A stretch of 13,759 nt of DNA from Clostridia bacterium (GCA_017507205.1 JAFWBH010000086.1:1-13759), one strand, 5' to 3'. Counted from the first letter of the stretch, positions 1 through 6,865 are shown. A program made the numbers and translations. The notes: generated by a model not told the origin, from the letters alone.

Positions 1-486
1 GCAATGGGCGTCAAGTCAATGAGACTTGCAGAGGGCGCATATATGGTTGACCTTGCAGTCGTCCACGAAAACAGCGAAGTCTTGACAGTCACATCACACG
101 GCTACGGCAAGAGAAGCTCAGTTGAAGAGTATCCTCTCCAAGGCAGAGCAGGCAAGGGCGTCAAGGCAGGTGTGTTCAACGATAAGACAGGCGACCTCGT
201 AAGCCTCAAGGTCCTTGATGACAACCTTGATGTCATGATGATCACAGACAACGGAATCGTCATTCGTGTCCACGCAGAAGAGATCAGCCGTATTGGCAGA
301 AACACACAAGGTGTCAGAATAATGCGCCTCAAAAACGACAAGGCAAACGTTGTGTCAGTGGCACTTGCTCCCTATGAGGAAGAGGCCCCTGAGGTTGAAT
401 ATGATGAGGACGGCAATCCCATCGTAAAAGAGGTTGAAGCACCCGAAGGTGCAGAAGCCACGGAAACAACAGAAAGCGCAGAATAA
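1..486 (+). CDS. gyrA: DNA gyrase subunit A, C-terminal part (5' end outside window)
   Basis: The reading frame is open from the first base and ends at TAA 484-486, so only about the last 161 residues of a protein of some 800+ residues are visible. They belong to the C-terminal beta-pinwheel that wraps DNA around gyrase: repeated blades with patterns such as GYGKRSSVEEY, QGRAGKGVK (a degenerate GyrA-box-like turn) and the typical last-blade signature IGRNTQGVRIMRL. The catalytic tyrosine and cleavage core lie upstream of the window. After the last blade comes an acidic tail of about 35 residues rich in Glu and Asp; in E. coli a comparable acidic tail tunes supercoiling, and a similar role here is inference. 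The first Met in the visible frame (position 4) is internal, not a start. ParC is the main alternative, but the last-blade IGRNTQGVR wording favours GyrA. Confidence 0.93.
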   Translation, partial: AMGVKSMRLAEGAYMVDLAVVHENSEVLTVTSHGYGKRSSVEEYPLQGRAGKGVKAGVFNDKTGDLVSLKVLDDNLDVMMITDNGIVIRVHAEEISRIGRNTQGVRIMRLKNDKANVVSVALAPYEEEAPEVEYDEDGNPIVKEVEAPEGAEATETTESAE

Positions 487-499
487 GCACTTGACAAAC

Positions 500-530
500 A
501 CAAAAGTGGGTGATAAATGCCCACTTTTGT
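500..530 (+). terminator. Rho-independent terminator after gyrA
   Basis: A perfect 11-bp hairpin (ACAAAAGTGGG at 500-510 pairing with CCCACTTTTGT at 520-530, 9-nt loop) starts 14 bases after the gyrA stop. The T-run is partly inside the right arm (TTTTGTTG), so it is less textbook than the other terminators here, but position and symmetry fit. It separates gyrA from the glucosidase gene. Confidence 0.75.
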
Positions 531-558
531 TGCATTTATGATATTTTAGGAGAAAATT

Positions 559-2235
559 ATGAGCAGACAATGGTATAATGAAATGTGTGTTTATCAGGTG
601 TGGCCTCGTTCATTCAAGGACGGTGACGGAGATGGCATTGGCGACCTTAAAGGCATACTTGAAAAGCTGGATTACATCAAGAGTCTTGGAGTGGATGCAA
701 TTTGGTTTTCACCACTTTATGCATCACCTCAAAAGGACTATGGCTATGACATAGCTGACTACTACAATATCAATCCAGAATACGGCACCAATGAGGATTT
801 CAAGGCAGTTCTTGACGGCGCACACGCACGTGGTATGCGTGTCATTATGGATCTTGTCATCAACCACACCAGCGACCAACACGAGTGGTTCAAAAGGTCT
901 GCTGCTGGCGATCCTCAATACAAGGACTATTATATCTGGCGTCCTGGCAAGGGCAAGGATGGAAAGAAATTTCCCAACAACTGGATGGCAACCTTCCCCG
1001 GTGACGGCTGGAAATGGAATGAGGAGAGAGGTGAATATTATCTCCATCTTTTTGCCGTTGAGCAGCCCGACCTCAATCATGACAACCCTGCTGTTAGAGA
1101 AGAGGTCAAAAGGATAATGAGATATTGGCTTGATATGGGTGTTGACGGTTTCAGAGAGGACGTCATCACATACATTTCAAAGAAGGAAGGACTCCCCAAT
1201 GGCTTCCCTCTGCCTGCTGCAAGAGGTATGGAGCATTATTCCCCCGGCCCAAATCTTAAAAAATACCTTCAAGAGTATAGAGATGTGGTCAAGGAGTATG
1301 AGGGCAGACTGCAGCTTGGTGAAGCTCCTATGATGACGCCCAAAAACGCACTGAAATACATTGACGGAGAGGACAGAGTCCTTGATATGATGTTTGGTTT
1401 TCGGCATATGGAAGCAGATTGCTTTATGATAAGCTGGATCAGACTCCCATTCAGCCTCAGGAAGCTCAAAAAAATCTACAATAATTGGCAGACAAAGCTT
1501 TATGGCAGAGGAATCAATGCCAACTATATTGAAAACCACGATCAACCTCGCAACATTTCAAGATATGGCAGTGAAAAGTATCGCTTTGAAAGTGGCAAGG
1601 CTCTCTGCACAATGTATACCTTCCTCAGTGGTGCTCAATTTGTCTATCAAGGTCAAGAAATCGGCATGACCAATCTCGACTACGAAAAGTGGGATGATTT
1701 TGTTGACGTCAGCACCTTCTCAACAAAGAAGCTTCTTGAAAAGCTCAAGATTTTCTCTCAAAAGAAGATTATGAAGATGGCAAAGTATGCTGCCCGTGAC
1801 AATGCTCGCACTCCTGTCCAATGGAATGCCACTGCAAATGCAGGCTTTACAACAGGCACTCCTTGGTATACGGTCAATCCCAACTATGTTGATGTCAATG
1901 TGGAAGCACAGGAAAACGACCCCAATTCACAGCTGAATTTCTATCGCAAGGCAATCGCGTTGAGGAAGGAATATGCAGATGCAGCCATCTATGGTCAATT
2001 CAACCTTCATCTCAAAGGCCACAGACAGCTTTTTGTCTATGACAAAATTGGTGAAAACGGCACAAAGCTCACCGTCATCATCAACCTTTCCGAAAAAACC
2101 TTGTCATCAAAAAAGGCAAAGAAGTATATCTACCCTCACTCAAAAGAAATTTTGTCCAACTACGAAGGTGAAATAGGTGACAAGCTTCGTCCTTACGAGG
2201 CAAGAGTCTATAAAAACGCACTATTAGGCGAATAA
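559..2235 (+). CDS. GH13 alpha-glucosidase, oligo-1,6-glucosidase type
   Basis: A 558-residue cytoplasmic enzyme (no signal peptide) expected to release glucose from the non-reducing ends of short isomalto-oligosaccharides or dextrins. An N-terminal Ca-site-like loop (DGDGDGIGDL, 21-30) opens the TIM barrel. Conserved regions are DLVINHTS (98-105), the oligo-1,6-glucosidase signature QPDLN (169-173), GFREDV with nucleophile Asp201, GEAPM with acid/base Glu255, and ENHDQPR with Asp328; RTPVQWN follows at 417-423. Val202, next to the nucleophile, is the residue that in characterised family members goes with alpha-1,6 rather than alpha-1,4 preference. Length matches the family (about 550-570). 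RBS AGGAGA (548-553) sits 5 bases before the ATG. The last codons (Leu-Leu-Gly-Glu-stop) lie inside the first copy of a 160-bp repeat. No transporter or regulator adjoins it. A trehalose-6-phosphate hydrolase or alpha-1,4-glucosidase role is possible but less likely. Confidence 0.92.
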   Translation: MSRQWYNEMCVYQVWPRSFKDGDGDGIGDLKGILEKLDYIKSLGVDAIWFSPLYASPQKDYGYDIADYYNINPEYGTNEDFKAVLDGAHARGMRVIMDLVINHTSDQHEWFKRSAAGDPQYKDYYIWRPGKGKDGKKFPNNWMATFPGDGWKWNEERGEYYLHLFAVEQPDLNHDNPAVREEVKRIMRYWLDMGVDGFREDVITYISKKEGLPNGFPLPAARGMEHYSPGPNLKKYLQEYRDVVKEYEGRLQLGEAPMMTPKNALKYIDGEDRVLDMMFGFRHMEADCFMISWIRLPFSLRKLKKIYNNWQTKLYGRGINANYIENHDQPRNISRYGSEKYRFESGKALCTMYTFLSGAQFVYQGQEIGMTNLDYEKWDDFVDVSTFSTKKLLEKLKIFSQKKIMKMAKYAARDNARTPVQWNATANAGFTTGTPWYTVNPNYVDVNVEAQENDPNSQLNFYRKAIALRKEYADAAIYGQFNLHLKGHRQLFVYDKIGENGTKLTVIINLSEKTLSSKKAKKYIYPHSKEILSNYEGEIGDKLRPYEARVYKNALLGE

Positions 2236-2380
2236 CTGCGTCAGGCGCCTTTATCTCATCCCTCACATACGACAAGTATGCCTCGGACTGATATAAAAGC
2301 ACCTTCCTTGCTCTTCATCCAAATATTGCGTTTTTATGCGTGAATTTATGACTGTGGTGAAAACAACAGCACAAAACATA
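2221..2380. repeat. 160-bp tandem repeat, copy 1
   Basis: This 160-base unit starts at CTATTAGGCG inside the last codons of the glucosidase gene and is followed directly by a second copy. The two differ at four bases only (2247 G/A, 2249 C/T, 2283 T/A, 2343 A/T against copy 2). It contains a stem-loop, 2244-2303, that is best formed by minus-strand RNA: the arm from 2303 to 2285 pairs with the arm from 2261 to 2244 (17 pairs including G-U, one mismatch, one bulged base), capped by CATAC / GTATG around a 5-nt loop. No coding frame runs through it convincingly. Together with copy 2 and the short leader of the next gene it fills the 323-base gap 2236-2558, the only stretch over 300 bases without a gene. 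Confidence 0.93.
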
Positions 2381-2540
2381 CTATTAGGCGAATAACTGCG
2401 TCAGGCACTTTTATCTCATCCCTCACATACGACAAGTATGCCACGGACTGATATAAAAGCACCTTCCTTGCTCTTCATCCAAATATTGCGTTTTTATGCG
2501 TGTATTTATGACTGTGGTGAAAACAACAGCACAAAACATA
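2381..2540. repeat. 160-bp tandem repeat, copy 2
   Basis: Second copy, 156 of 160 bases identical to copy 1, with the same stem-loop at 2404-2463. After it, only CTATT of a third unit remains (2541-2545) before the sequence turns into the Shine-Dalgarno region of the following gene. The repeat therefore keeps an exact period of 160, as expected for a recent tandem duplication or tandem insertion of one element. I see no terminal inverted repeats and no transposase. Confidence 0.93.
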
Positions 2541-2558
2541 CTATTTTAAGGAGAATAT

Positions 2559-3002
2559 ATGAAAACAAAAACTTACAGAACAACAATGGCGATGATCGTT
2601 GGCATTCTTGCAATAATCTTCGCAGTGATTTTGGTGGTTGGCATCATTCTTGAGGTGGCAACAGAAATGTTTGCAATTCCAGCAATTGCTTTTGGTGGAA
2701 TACTTATGCTGGTGATGCTTTTCCTCTTTTTTGTTGAAAACGGCAAAACCTTTACAATGCGACCCAATGAAATCGTGCTCCCCAAGGAATCAAGAAGGAA
2801 TGGCAGAGAGGTCAGTGGCAGAATGTCTGTGCTTTTCAGCGATATCACATCAATCAAGATTGATGAAGCAGTCTTCACAAACACTGTTTATGAAATGAAT
2901 TTGAGGAATGGAGATGTCATCAGATTTAAGCTTAAAGGCATCAGTGCAGAAAAGGAAGAAAAAATATATCGCACAATTGAATTGCGCATAGGACAAAGAT
3001 AA
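2559..3002 (+). CDS. Hypothetical membrane protein, two TM helices and a soluble C-terminal domain
   Basis: A 147-residue protein I cannot name. It starts with a short basic stretch (MKTKTYRTT), then two hydrophobic segments at about 11-31 and 38-59 joined by a very short turn, then a soluble domain (about 65-147) with alternating beta-like strands: TFTMRPNEIVLP, SVLFSDITSIKID, NTVYEMNLRNGDVIRFKL, and a final helix SAEKEEKIYRTIEL. Two helices followed by a 'what residue pattern switches on at the membrane surface' beta domain resembles the small bacterial PH-like (bPH/YdbS-type) membrane proteins; that assignment is inference from the layout alone. The start is well supported by AAGGAG (2547-2552) 6 bases before ATG. 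It lies just after the tandem repeat and converges with uppP on a shared terminator, so it is probably transcribed alone or by read-through from the glucosidase gene. Confidence 0.8.
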   Translation: MKTKTYRTTMAMIVGILAIIFAVILVVGIILEVATEMFAIPAIAFGGILMLVMLFLFFVENGKTFTMRPNEIVLPKESRRNGREVSGRMSVLFSDITSIKIDEAVFTNTVYEMNLRNGDVIRFKLKGISAEKEEKIYRTIELRIGQR

Positions 3003-3020
3003 AAAAGCTTGTTCAACAAG

Positions 3021-3048
3021 AAAACCGACACAGCAACGTGTCGGTTTT
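3021..3048. terminator. Bidirectional terminator between the small membrane protein gene and uppP
   Basis: A perfect 11-bp hairpin (AAAACCGACAC 3021-3031, GTGTCGGTTTT 3038-3048, 6-nt loop) is flanked by A-runs on the left and a T-run to 3050 on the right, so it works in both directions. For uppP a second small hairpin follows on the minus strand: the palindrome CTTGTTCAACAAG (3008-3020) then a run of six U residues (from AAAAAA 3001-3006). Confidence 0.92.
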
Positions 3049-3054
3049 TTATTG

Positions 3055-3819
3055 TCATTTTGAAAGGAGAAGAAAGGATGCAATTGACATAATGAAGGTG
3101 TAAAGAGCAAAGGGCAGAAGAGATTTGTCCTTGATGATTTTGAGGAAGAGCTTGATTGCAAAACAACCGGAGACAAAGGCAGTGATTGTGCCTAAGGCAA
3201 GGGGCAAAATGTCCTTTGTAGGAAAGGTAAATTCACATCTAAAAAGGTCAATGCCTTCAAGGATAAGTGAGCCTACAATAATGGGGATAGACATCAAAAA
3301 AGAGAAGTCAGCAGACTGCTTTTTGTCCACTCCAGACAGCCGTAAAGCAGTGATGGTTGCACCACTTCTTGATATGCCGGGCAAAACAGCTATTCCTTGA
3401 AAAACACCACTTAATATGCTTGATTTGACTGATAAACCTTTGTTTTGGTCAAAATGCAATTTTTCAGCACATACAATAAGCACTGTTGTCACCATAAACC
3501 CGAGAGGTAGATAAGCCCCGTCAATAAGGGTGGGAGCGAGGGCTTTAAGAAGCAGGGCAATTGCCACAGTTGGCAGGGTGGATATGAACAGATAGAGGAG
3601 TGTTTTATCCCTTGGATTTTTGATGATAGGCACCCATGTTTTTCTTGTGACAATAAGAACAGAAACCAAAGTGCCGATATGCATACATATGTTGAAAAAC
3701 AAGCTCTCCTTTCCAACCCCCAATTTTTCAAAAAACAGCAGATGACCAGAGGACGAAACAGGCAAAAACTCAGTGAGTCCTTGTATAAATCCAAGGACTA
3801 TTCCTTCCCAAATCTTCAT
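3055..3819 (-). CDS. uppP: Undecaprenyl-diphosphatase (BacA/UppP family)
   Basis: A 254-residue polytopic membrane protein that removes a phosphate from undecaprenyl pyrophosphate, regenerating the lipid carrier for peptidoglycan and other wall polymers; the family also gives bacitracin resistance. The first signature, QGLTEFLPVSSSGHL (13-27), holds Glu17, Ser22-24 and His26; the second, PGISRSGAT (147-155), holds Arg151, the counterpart of the essential Arg in E. coli UppP. MHIGTL (46-51) is also typical. The first of the two Glu residues in the E. coli motif is Gln13 here, a frequent variant. Length is slightly below the usual 265-275 because the loops are short. The ATG is set by the family N-terminus (MKIWEGIVLGFIQG); the nearest good Shine-Dalgarno, AAGGAG, lies rather far upstream (13-14 bases), with AAAGGG nearer. 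It is divergent from ychF. Confidence 0.95.
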   Translation of the reverse strand: MKIWEGIVLGFIQGLTEFLPVSSSGHLLFFEKLGVGKESLFFNICMHIGTLVSVLIVTRKTWVPIIKNPRDKTLLYLFISTLPTVAIALLLKALAPTLIDGAYLPLGFMVTTVLIVCAEKLHFDQNKGLSVKSSILSGVFQGIAVLPGISRSGATITALRLSGVDKKQSADFSFLMSIPIIVGSLILEGIDLFRCEFTFPTKDILPLALGTITAFVSGCFAIKLFLKIIKDKSLLPFALYTFIMSIASFLLLSK

Positions 3820-3825
3820 TTTCCC

Positions 3826-3854
3826 TTTACTAACTCCTTTTTTTAGTTTATACT
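3826..3854 (+). promoter_or_regulatory. Likely sigma-A promoter of ychF
   Basis: TTTACT (3826-3831, 4 of 6 to TTGACA) and TATACT (3849-3854, 5 of 6 to TATAAT) are separated by exactly 17 bases, about 57 bases before the ychF start. The -35 overlaps the uppP translation start region, and the -10 sits inside the dyad 3844-3860. Confidence 0.5.
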
Positions 3855-3860
3855 AAACTA
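3844..3860. promoter_or_regulatory. Perfect dyad between uppP and ychF, candidate operator
   Basis: TAGTTTA-TAC-TAAACTA is a perfect inverted repeat with 7-bp arms and a 3-bp centre. It lies in the spacer of two divergent genes and covers the proposed ychF -10. On the minus strand it also contains TATAAA, a possible uppP -10. The shape suits a dimeric repressor; which one cannot be told from the window. Confidence 0.45.
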
Positions 3861-3910
3861 TTGTATTTAAGTTATCGCGTAATAGAACAGCTTTACGCAC
3901 AAGGAGAAAA

Positions 3911-4993
3911 ATGAAACTCGGCGTAGTAGGATTGCCCAATGTAGGCAAAAGCACACTTTTCAACGCAATCACCAAGGCAGGCGCACAGGCTGCCAACTAT
4001 CCCTTCTGCACAATTGAGCCAAATGTAGGCATTGTTGCAGTGCCAGACGAAAGGCTTGACAAGCTTGCTGCTCTTTATGACAGCAAGAAGATCACCCCAA
4101 CCACCCTTGAATTTGTTGACATTGCAGGTCTTGTGAAGGGTGCAAGCAGAGGTGAAGGACTTGGCAACAAATTCCTCTCACACATCCGTGAGGTTGATGC
4201 AATAGTCCACGTTGTCAGATGCTTTGATGATGAAAACATCACCCACGTAGACGGCTCGGTTGATCCGTTGAGAGATATGGAAACCATCAACCTTGAGCTT
4301 ATCTTTGCAGACATTGAGGCAGTTGAAAGACGTCTTCCAAAGGCAATTTCAATGCTCAAGGCAGACAAGAAATACGCAGTTGACGTTGAACGTCTTGAAA
4401 AAATGAAAAAATGGCTTGAGGATGGCAAGCCTCTGCGCACAATGGATGTTGATGATGAGTTTAAGGCATACATTGATGAGCAATTCCTGCTCACCTCAAA
4501 GCCTGTCATATACGTTGCCAACGTTGATGAAATGTCTGTTGGTGGCAATGATTACACAGAGGCAGTGAAAAAGGGCGCAGGTGATGAAGGCGCTGGATGT
4601 ATTGTTCTTTGTGCAAAGCTTGAAGAGGACCTCATTGCCCTTGACGATGAGGACAGGATGGTCTTTATGGAGGAATATGGCCTTACGGAAAGTGGTCTTG
4701 ACAAGCTCGTCAGTGCATCATATGACCTTTTAGGACTTATCAGCTATCTTACAGCAGGTGAAAAGGAAACACGTGCTTGGACAATTGAAAGAGGCACCAA
4801 AGCACCACAGGCAGCAGGCAAAATCCACAGCGACTTTGAAAAAGGCTTCATTCGTGCCGAAATCGTTGACTATCAGACACTCCTTGAATGTGGCTCCTTC
4901 AACGTGGCAAAGGAAAAGGGCAAGGTCAGAAGTGAGGGCAAGGAATACGTCATGCAAGACAATGACGTTGTCCTCTTCCGTTTCAATGTCTAA
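3911..4993 (+). CDS. ychF: YchF/OLA1 family ATPase
   Basis: A 360-residue Obg-related P-loop protein, the family's usual length. Walker A is GLPNVGKS (7-14), the G3 motif is DIAGLVKGASRGEG (70-83), and the G4 position reads NVDE (204-207) in place of NKxD, the change known to shift this family from GTP to ATP. The central coiled-coil insertion spans roughly 135-200 and the C-terminal TGS domain about 280-360 (AWTIERGTKAPQAAGKIHSD to the end). YchF binds the ribosome and is linked to oxidative-stress control and translation; it is cytoplasmic. The start is fixed by AAGGAG (3901-3906) four bases before ATG and by the conserved MKLGVVGLPNVGKST N-terminus. argS follows after 57 bases with no terminator seen, so partial co-transcription is plausible. 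Confidence 0.97.
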   Translation: MKLGVVGLPNVGKSTLFNAITKAGAQAANYPFCTIEPNVGIVAVPDERLDKLAALYDSKKITPTTLEFVDIAGLVKGASRGEGLGNKFLSHIREVDAIVHVVRCFDDENITHVDGSVDPLRDMETINLELIFADIEAVERRLPKAISMLKADKKYAVDVERLEKMKKWLEDGKPLRTMDVDDEFKAYIDEQFLLTSKPVIYVANVDEMSVGGNDYTEAVKKGAGDEGAGCIVLCAKLEEDLIALDDEDRMVFMEEYGLTESGLDKLVSASYDLLGLISYLTAGEKETRAWTIERGTKAPQAAGKIHSDFEKGFIRAEIVDYQTLLECGSFNVAKEKGKVRSEGKEYVMQDNDVVLFRFNV

Positions 4994-5017
4994 ATCAAAC
5001 ACACTATGTATTTAAAA

Positions 5018-5037
5018 TTTCTTTACAAGTAAAGAAA
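5018..5037. promoter_or_regulatory. Perfect 20-bp palindrome upstream of argS
   Basis: TTTCTTTACAAGTAAAGAAA is fully self-complementary except for the central AA (9-bp arms). It lies in the 57-bp ychF-argS spacer, ending 13 bases before the argS ATG and just before its weak ribosome site (AGGA 5043-5046). No T-run follows, so it is not a terminator. It could be an operator, or an RNA hairpin next to the ribosome site; both are inference. Confidence 0.45.
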
Positions 5038-5050
5038 AAGGCAGGATATT

Positions 5051-6736
5051 ATGTTATTTGACAAACAATTGGCAGAAGTGCTTGAAAACGAACAAATTTC
5101 AGCAGAGGAAATTCTTGGCGCATTTGAAGTGCCAAAGGACAGCAAAATGGGAGATATTTGCCTCCCTTGCTTCAAGTTTTCACGCACACTGCGAAAGGCG
5201 CCCCCTCAAATTGCAAGCGACCTTTCAAAATCACTTGAAGGCGTAGATTTCATTGAAAAGGTAGATGTAGTTGGTGGCTATCTCAACATCCACCTCAACA
5301 GAAAGGCAATTGCAGGCACACTCATTGAGCTTCTTAACAGAGAAAATATTGGTGGCAGTGATGAAGGCAACGGCAAAACAATTTGCATTGATTATAGCTC
5401 TGTGAATATTGCCAAGCCCTTCCACATTGGACACCTTTCAACCACAGTCATTGGTGGCGCGCTTTATCGTATCTTCAAGCATCTTGGCTACAATGTTGTG
5501 AGCATCAACCACCTTGGTGACTGGGGCACACAATTTGGCAAGCTTATCGTTGCCACAAGAAAGTGGTCCTCTCTTGAAGAAATCGCAGAGAATGATGAAT
5601 ACTTCCTCAACTCACTCTATGTGAGATACCATCAAGAAAGCGAAAACAATCCTGCACTTGACGATGAAGCAAGAGCATGGTTCAAGCGCATTGAGGATGG
5701 CGACAAGGAAGCCACTGCATATTTTGACACCTTCAAGGATGTGACAATGCGAGCAGTGTCAAAGATTTACAATCGCCTCAAAATCAACTTTGACAGCTAC
5801 AATGGCGAGTCATTCTATAATGACAAAATGCAACCCATTCTTGACGAGCTTGAAACAAAGGGACTCCTTGAAACCAGCGAGGGAGCAAGGGTTGTCAACC
5901 TTGATGAATATGGTATGCCCCCCTGTCTTTTGGTGAAGGCAGATGGAGCATCACTCTATGCAACAAGGGATCTTGCAGCAGCATATTATCGCAAGCAAGA
6001 ATATGATTTCCACAAATGCCTCTATGTTGTTGCATATCAGCAGAATCTGCACTTTAAGCAAGTGTTTAAGGTGCTTGAACTTATGGATTTTGCAGGAAAG
6101 GATGATATGGAGCATATTGCATTTGGTATGGTCAGCATGGAAGATGGCTCTATGTCAACACGTCAAGGAAGAGTGGTTTGGCTCAAGGAAGTCCTTGACA
6201 AAGCAGTTGAAAAAGCACTTGCAATCATTGAAGAAAAGAACCCCAGTCTTGAAGACAAGGCGCAGATTGCAGAAAGCGTTGGCGTAGGCGCAGTTGTGTT
6301 CTCAGCACTGTGGAACAATCGTATCAAGGACATCGTTTTCTCCTATGACAAGGTCCTCAACTTTGACGGAGAAACAGCACCCTATGTTCAATATACCTAT
6401 GCTCGCTCAAAGAGTGCATTGAGAAAGGGTGGAGACTATGATTTGACCAACCTTGACCTTGACGCAATCCTTGATGATGACGGCTATGAGGTTGTCAAGA
6501 GCATCCTTGCATTTGGGGAAGCAGTAAAGCAATCAGCCAAGGTTCGTGAGCCTAGTGTTGTGACAAGACATATCGTTGACCTTGCAGAAAAATTCAATCG
6601 TTTTTACATCGGACATCGCATTGTCGTTGACGATGAGGGAGTGAAGAATGCAAGACTTATGCTCACAGACATCGTTGGCAGAACAATAAAGGAAGGTCTT
6701 GCGCTTCTTGGCATTGATGCACCTGAAGTGATGTAA
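5051..6736 (+). CDS. argS: Arginine--tRNA ligase
   Basis: A 561-residue class I synthetase that charges tRNA-Arg, normal length for bacterial ArgRS. The N-terminal tRNA D-loop binding domain occupies about 1-100. The Rossmann core carries NIAKPFHIGH (119-128) with the HIGH motif at 125-128, and INHLGDWGTQFGKL (152-165). The KMSK-equivalent loop is MSTRQGRVV (368-376); many ArgRS have MSTRKG here, and the Lys is Gln371 in this protein. ETAPYVQYTYAR (441-452) opens the DALR anticodon-binding domain, which ends in the classic LLGIDAPEVM. ArgRS usually needs tRNA for adenylate formation and often lacks a canonical KMSKS, so the variant need not hurt. The start has only a weak site (AGGA, 4-5 bases before ATG). 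The T-box leader often found before synthetase genes in Bacillota is absent: the spacer is only 57 bases. Confidence 0.97.
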   Translation: MLFDKQLAEVLENEQISAEEILGAFEVPKDSKMGDICLPCFKFSRTLRKAPPQIASDLSKSLEGVDFIEKVDVVGGYLNIHLNRKAIAGTLIELLNRENIGGSDEGNGKTICIDYSSVNIAKPFHIGHLSTTVIGGALYRIFKHLGYNVVSINHLGDWGTQFGKLIVATRKWSSLEEIAENDEYFLNSLYVRYHQESENNPALDDEARAWFKRIEDGDKEATAYFDTFKDVTMRAVSKIYNRLKINFDSYNGESFYNDKMQPILDELETKGLLETSEGARVVNLDEYGMPPCLLVKADGASLYATRDLAAAYYRKQEYDFHKCLYVVAYQQNLHFKQVFKVLELMDFAGKDDMEHIAFGMVSMEDGSMSTRQGRVVWLKEVLDKAVEKALAIIEEKNPSLEDKAQIAESVGVGAVVFSALWNNRIKDIVFSYDKVLNFDGETAPYVQYTYARSKSALRKGGDYDLTNLDLDAILDDDGYEVVKSILAFGEAVKQSAKVREPSVVTRHIVDLAEKFNRFYIGHRIVVDDEGVKNARLMLTDIVGRTIKEGLALLGIDAPEVM

Positions 6737-6828
6737 TTAAGGCAATTTGAGCCACAATGAAAAGGGCAGAAAATCCTTAAAAAACAGAAGATACACCTTG
6801 CCGAAATAGGCAAAACACCCAAAATCAG

Positions 6829-6857
6829 TTGACACGCACCTGCGTTTCACTTATAAT
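6829..6857 (+). promoter_or_regulatory. Consensus sigma-A promoter of the rpmH-mnmG cluster
   Basis: TTGACA (6829-6834) and TATAAT (6852-6857) are both perfect, with the ideal 17-bp spacer. Transcription would start near 6864, leaving an approximately 57-base leader before rpmH. It is the strongest promoter in the window, as fits a ribosomal protein gene heading a seven-gene cluster. Confidence 0.92.
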
Positions 6858-6865
6858 AGGCAAGC

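Noticed and set aside
491..496. TTGACA just before the gyrA terminator, as a -35 for the glucosidase gene
   Set aside because: No acceptable -10 lies 16-18 bases downstream; the start would fall within the terminator hairpin. TATGAT at 537-542 is too far away to pair with it.
2081..2302. Minus-strand open frame of 73 codons across the glucosidase end and repeat copy 1
   Set aside because: It runs antisense to a well-supported gene, has no ribosome site, and the matching frame in copy 2 is not kept as a protein; the region is better explained as a structured repeat.
2221..2540. The tandem repeat as a CRISPR array or insertion sequence
   Set aside because: Only two long units without spacers, no cas genes, no transposase and no terminal inverted repeats.
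2438..2653. Plus-strand frame of 71 codons through repeat copy 2 into the membrane protein gene
   Set aside because: It overlaps the better-supported start at 2559 in another frame, lacks a Shine-Dalgarno, and its composition (Asn-rich end) looks accidental.
4075..4548. Long minus-strand frame (157 codons) inside ychF
   Set aside because: Ser/Thr-rich antisense shadow of a conserved gene, with no ribosome site or recognisable motif.
6798..6813. TTGCC-GAAATA-GGCAA hairpin after argS as a terminator
   Set aside because: Only 5 bp and followed by CAAAACACCC, with no T-run. I see no convincing terminator between argS and the rpmH promoter.
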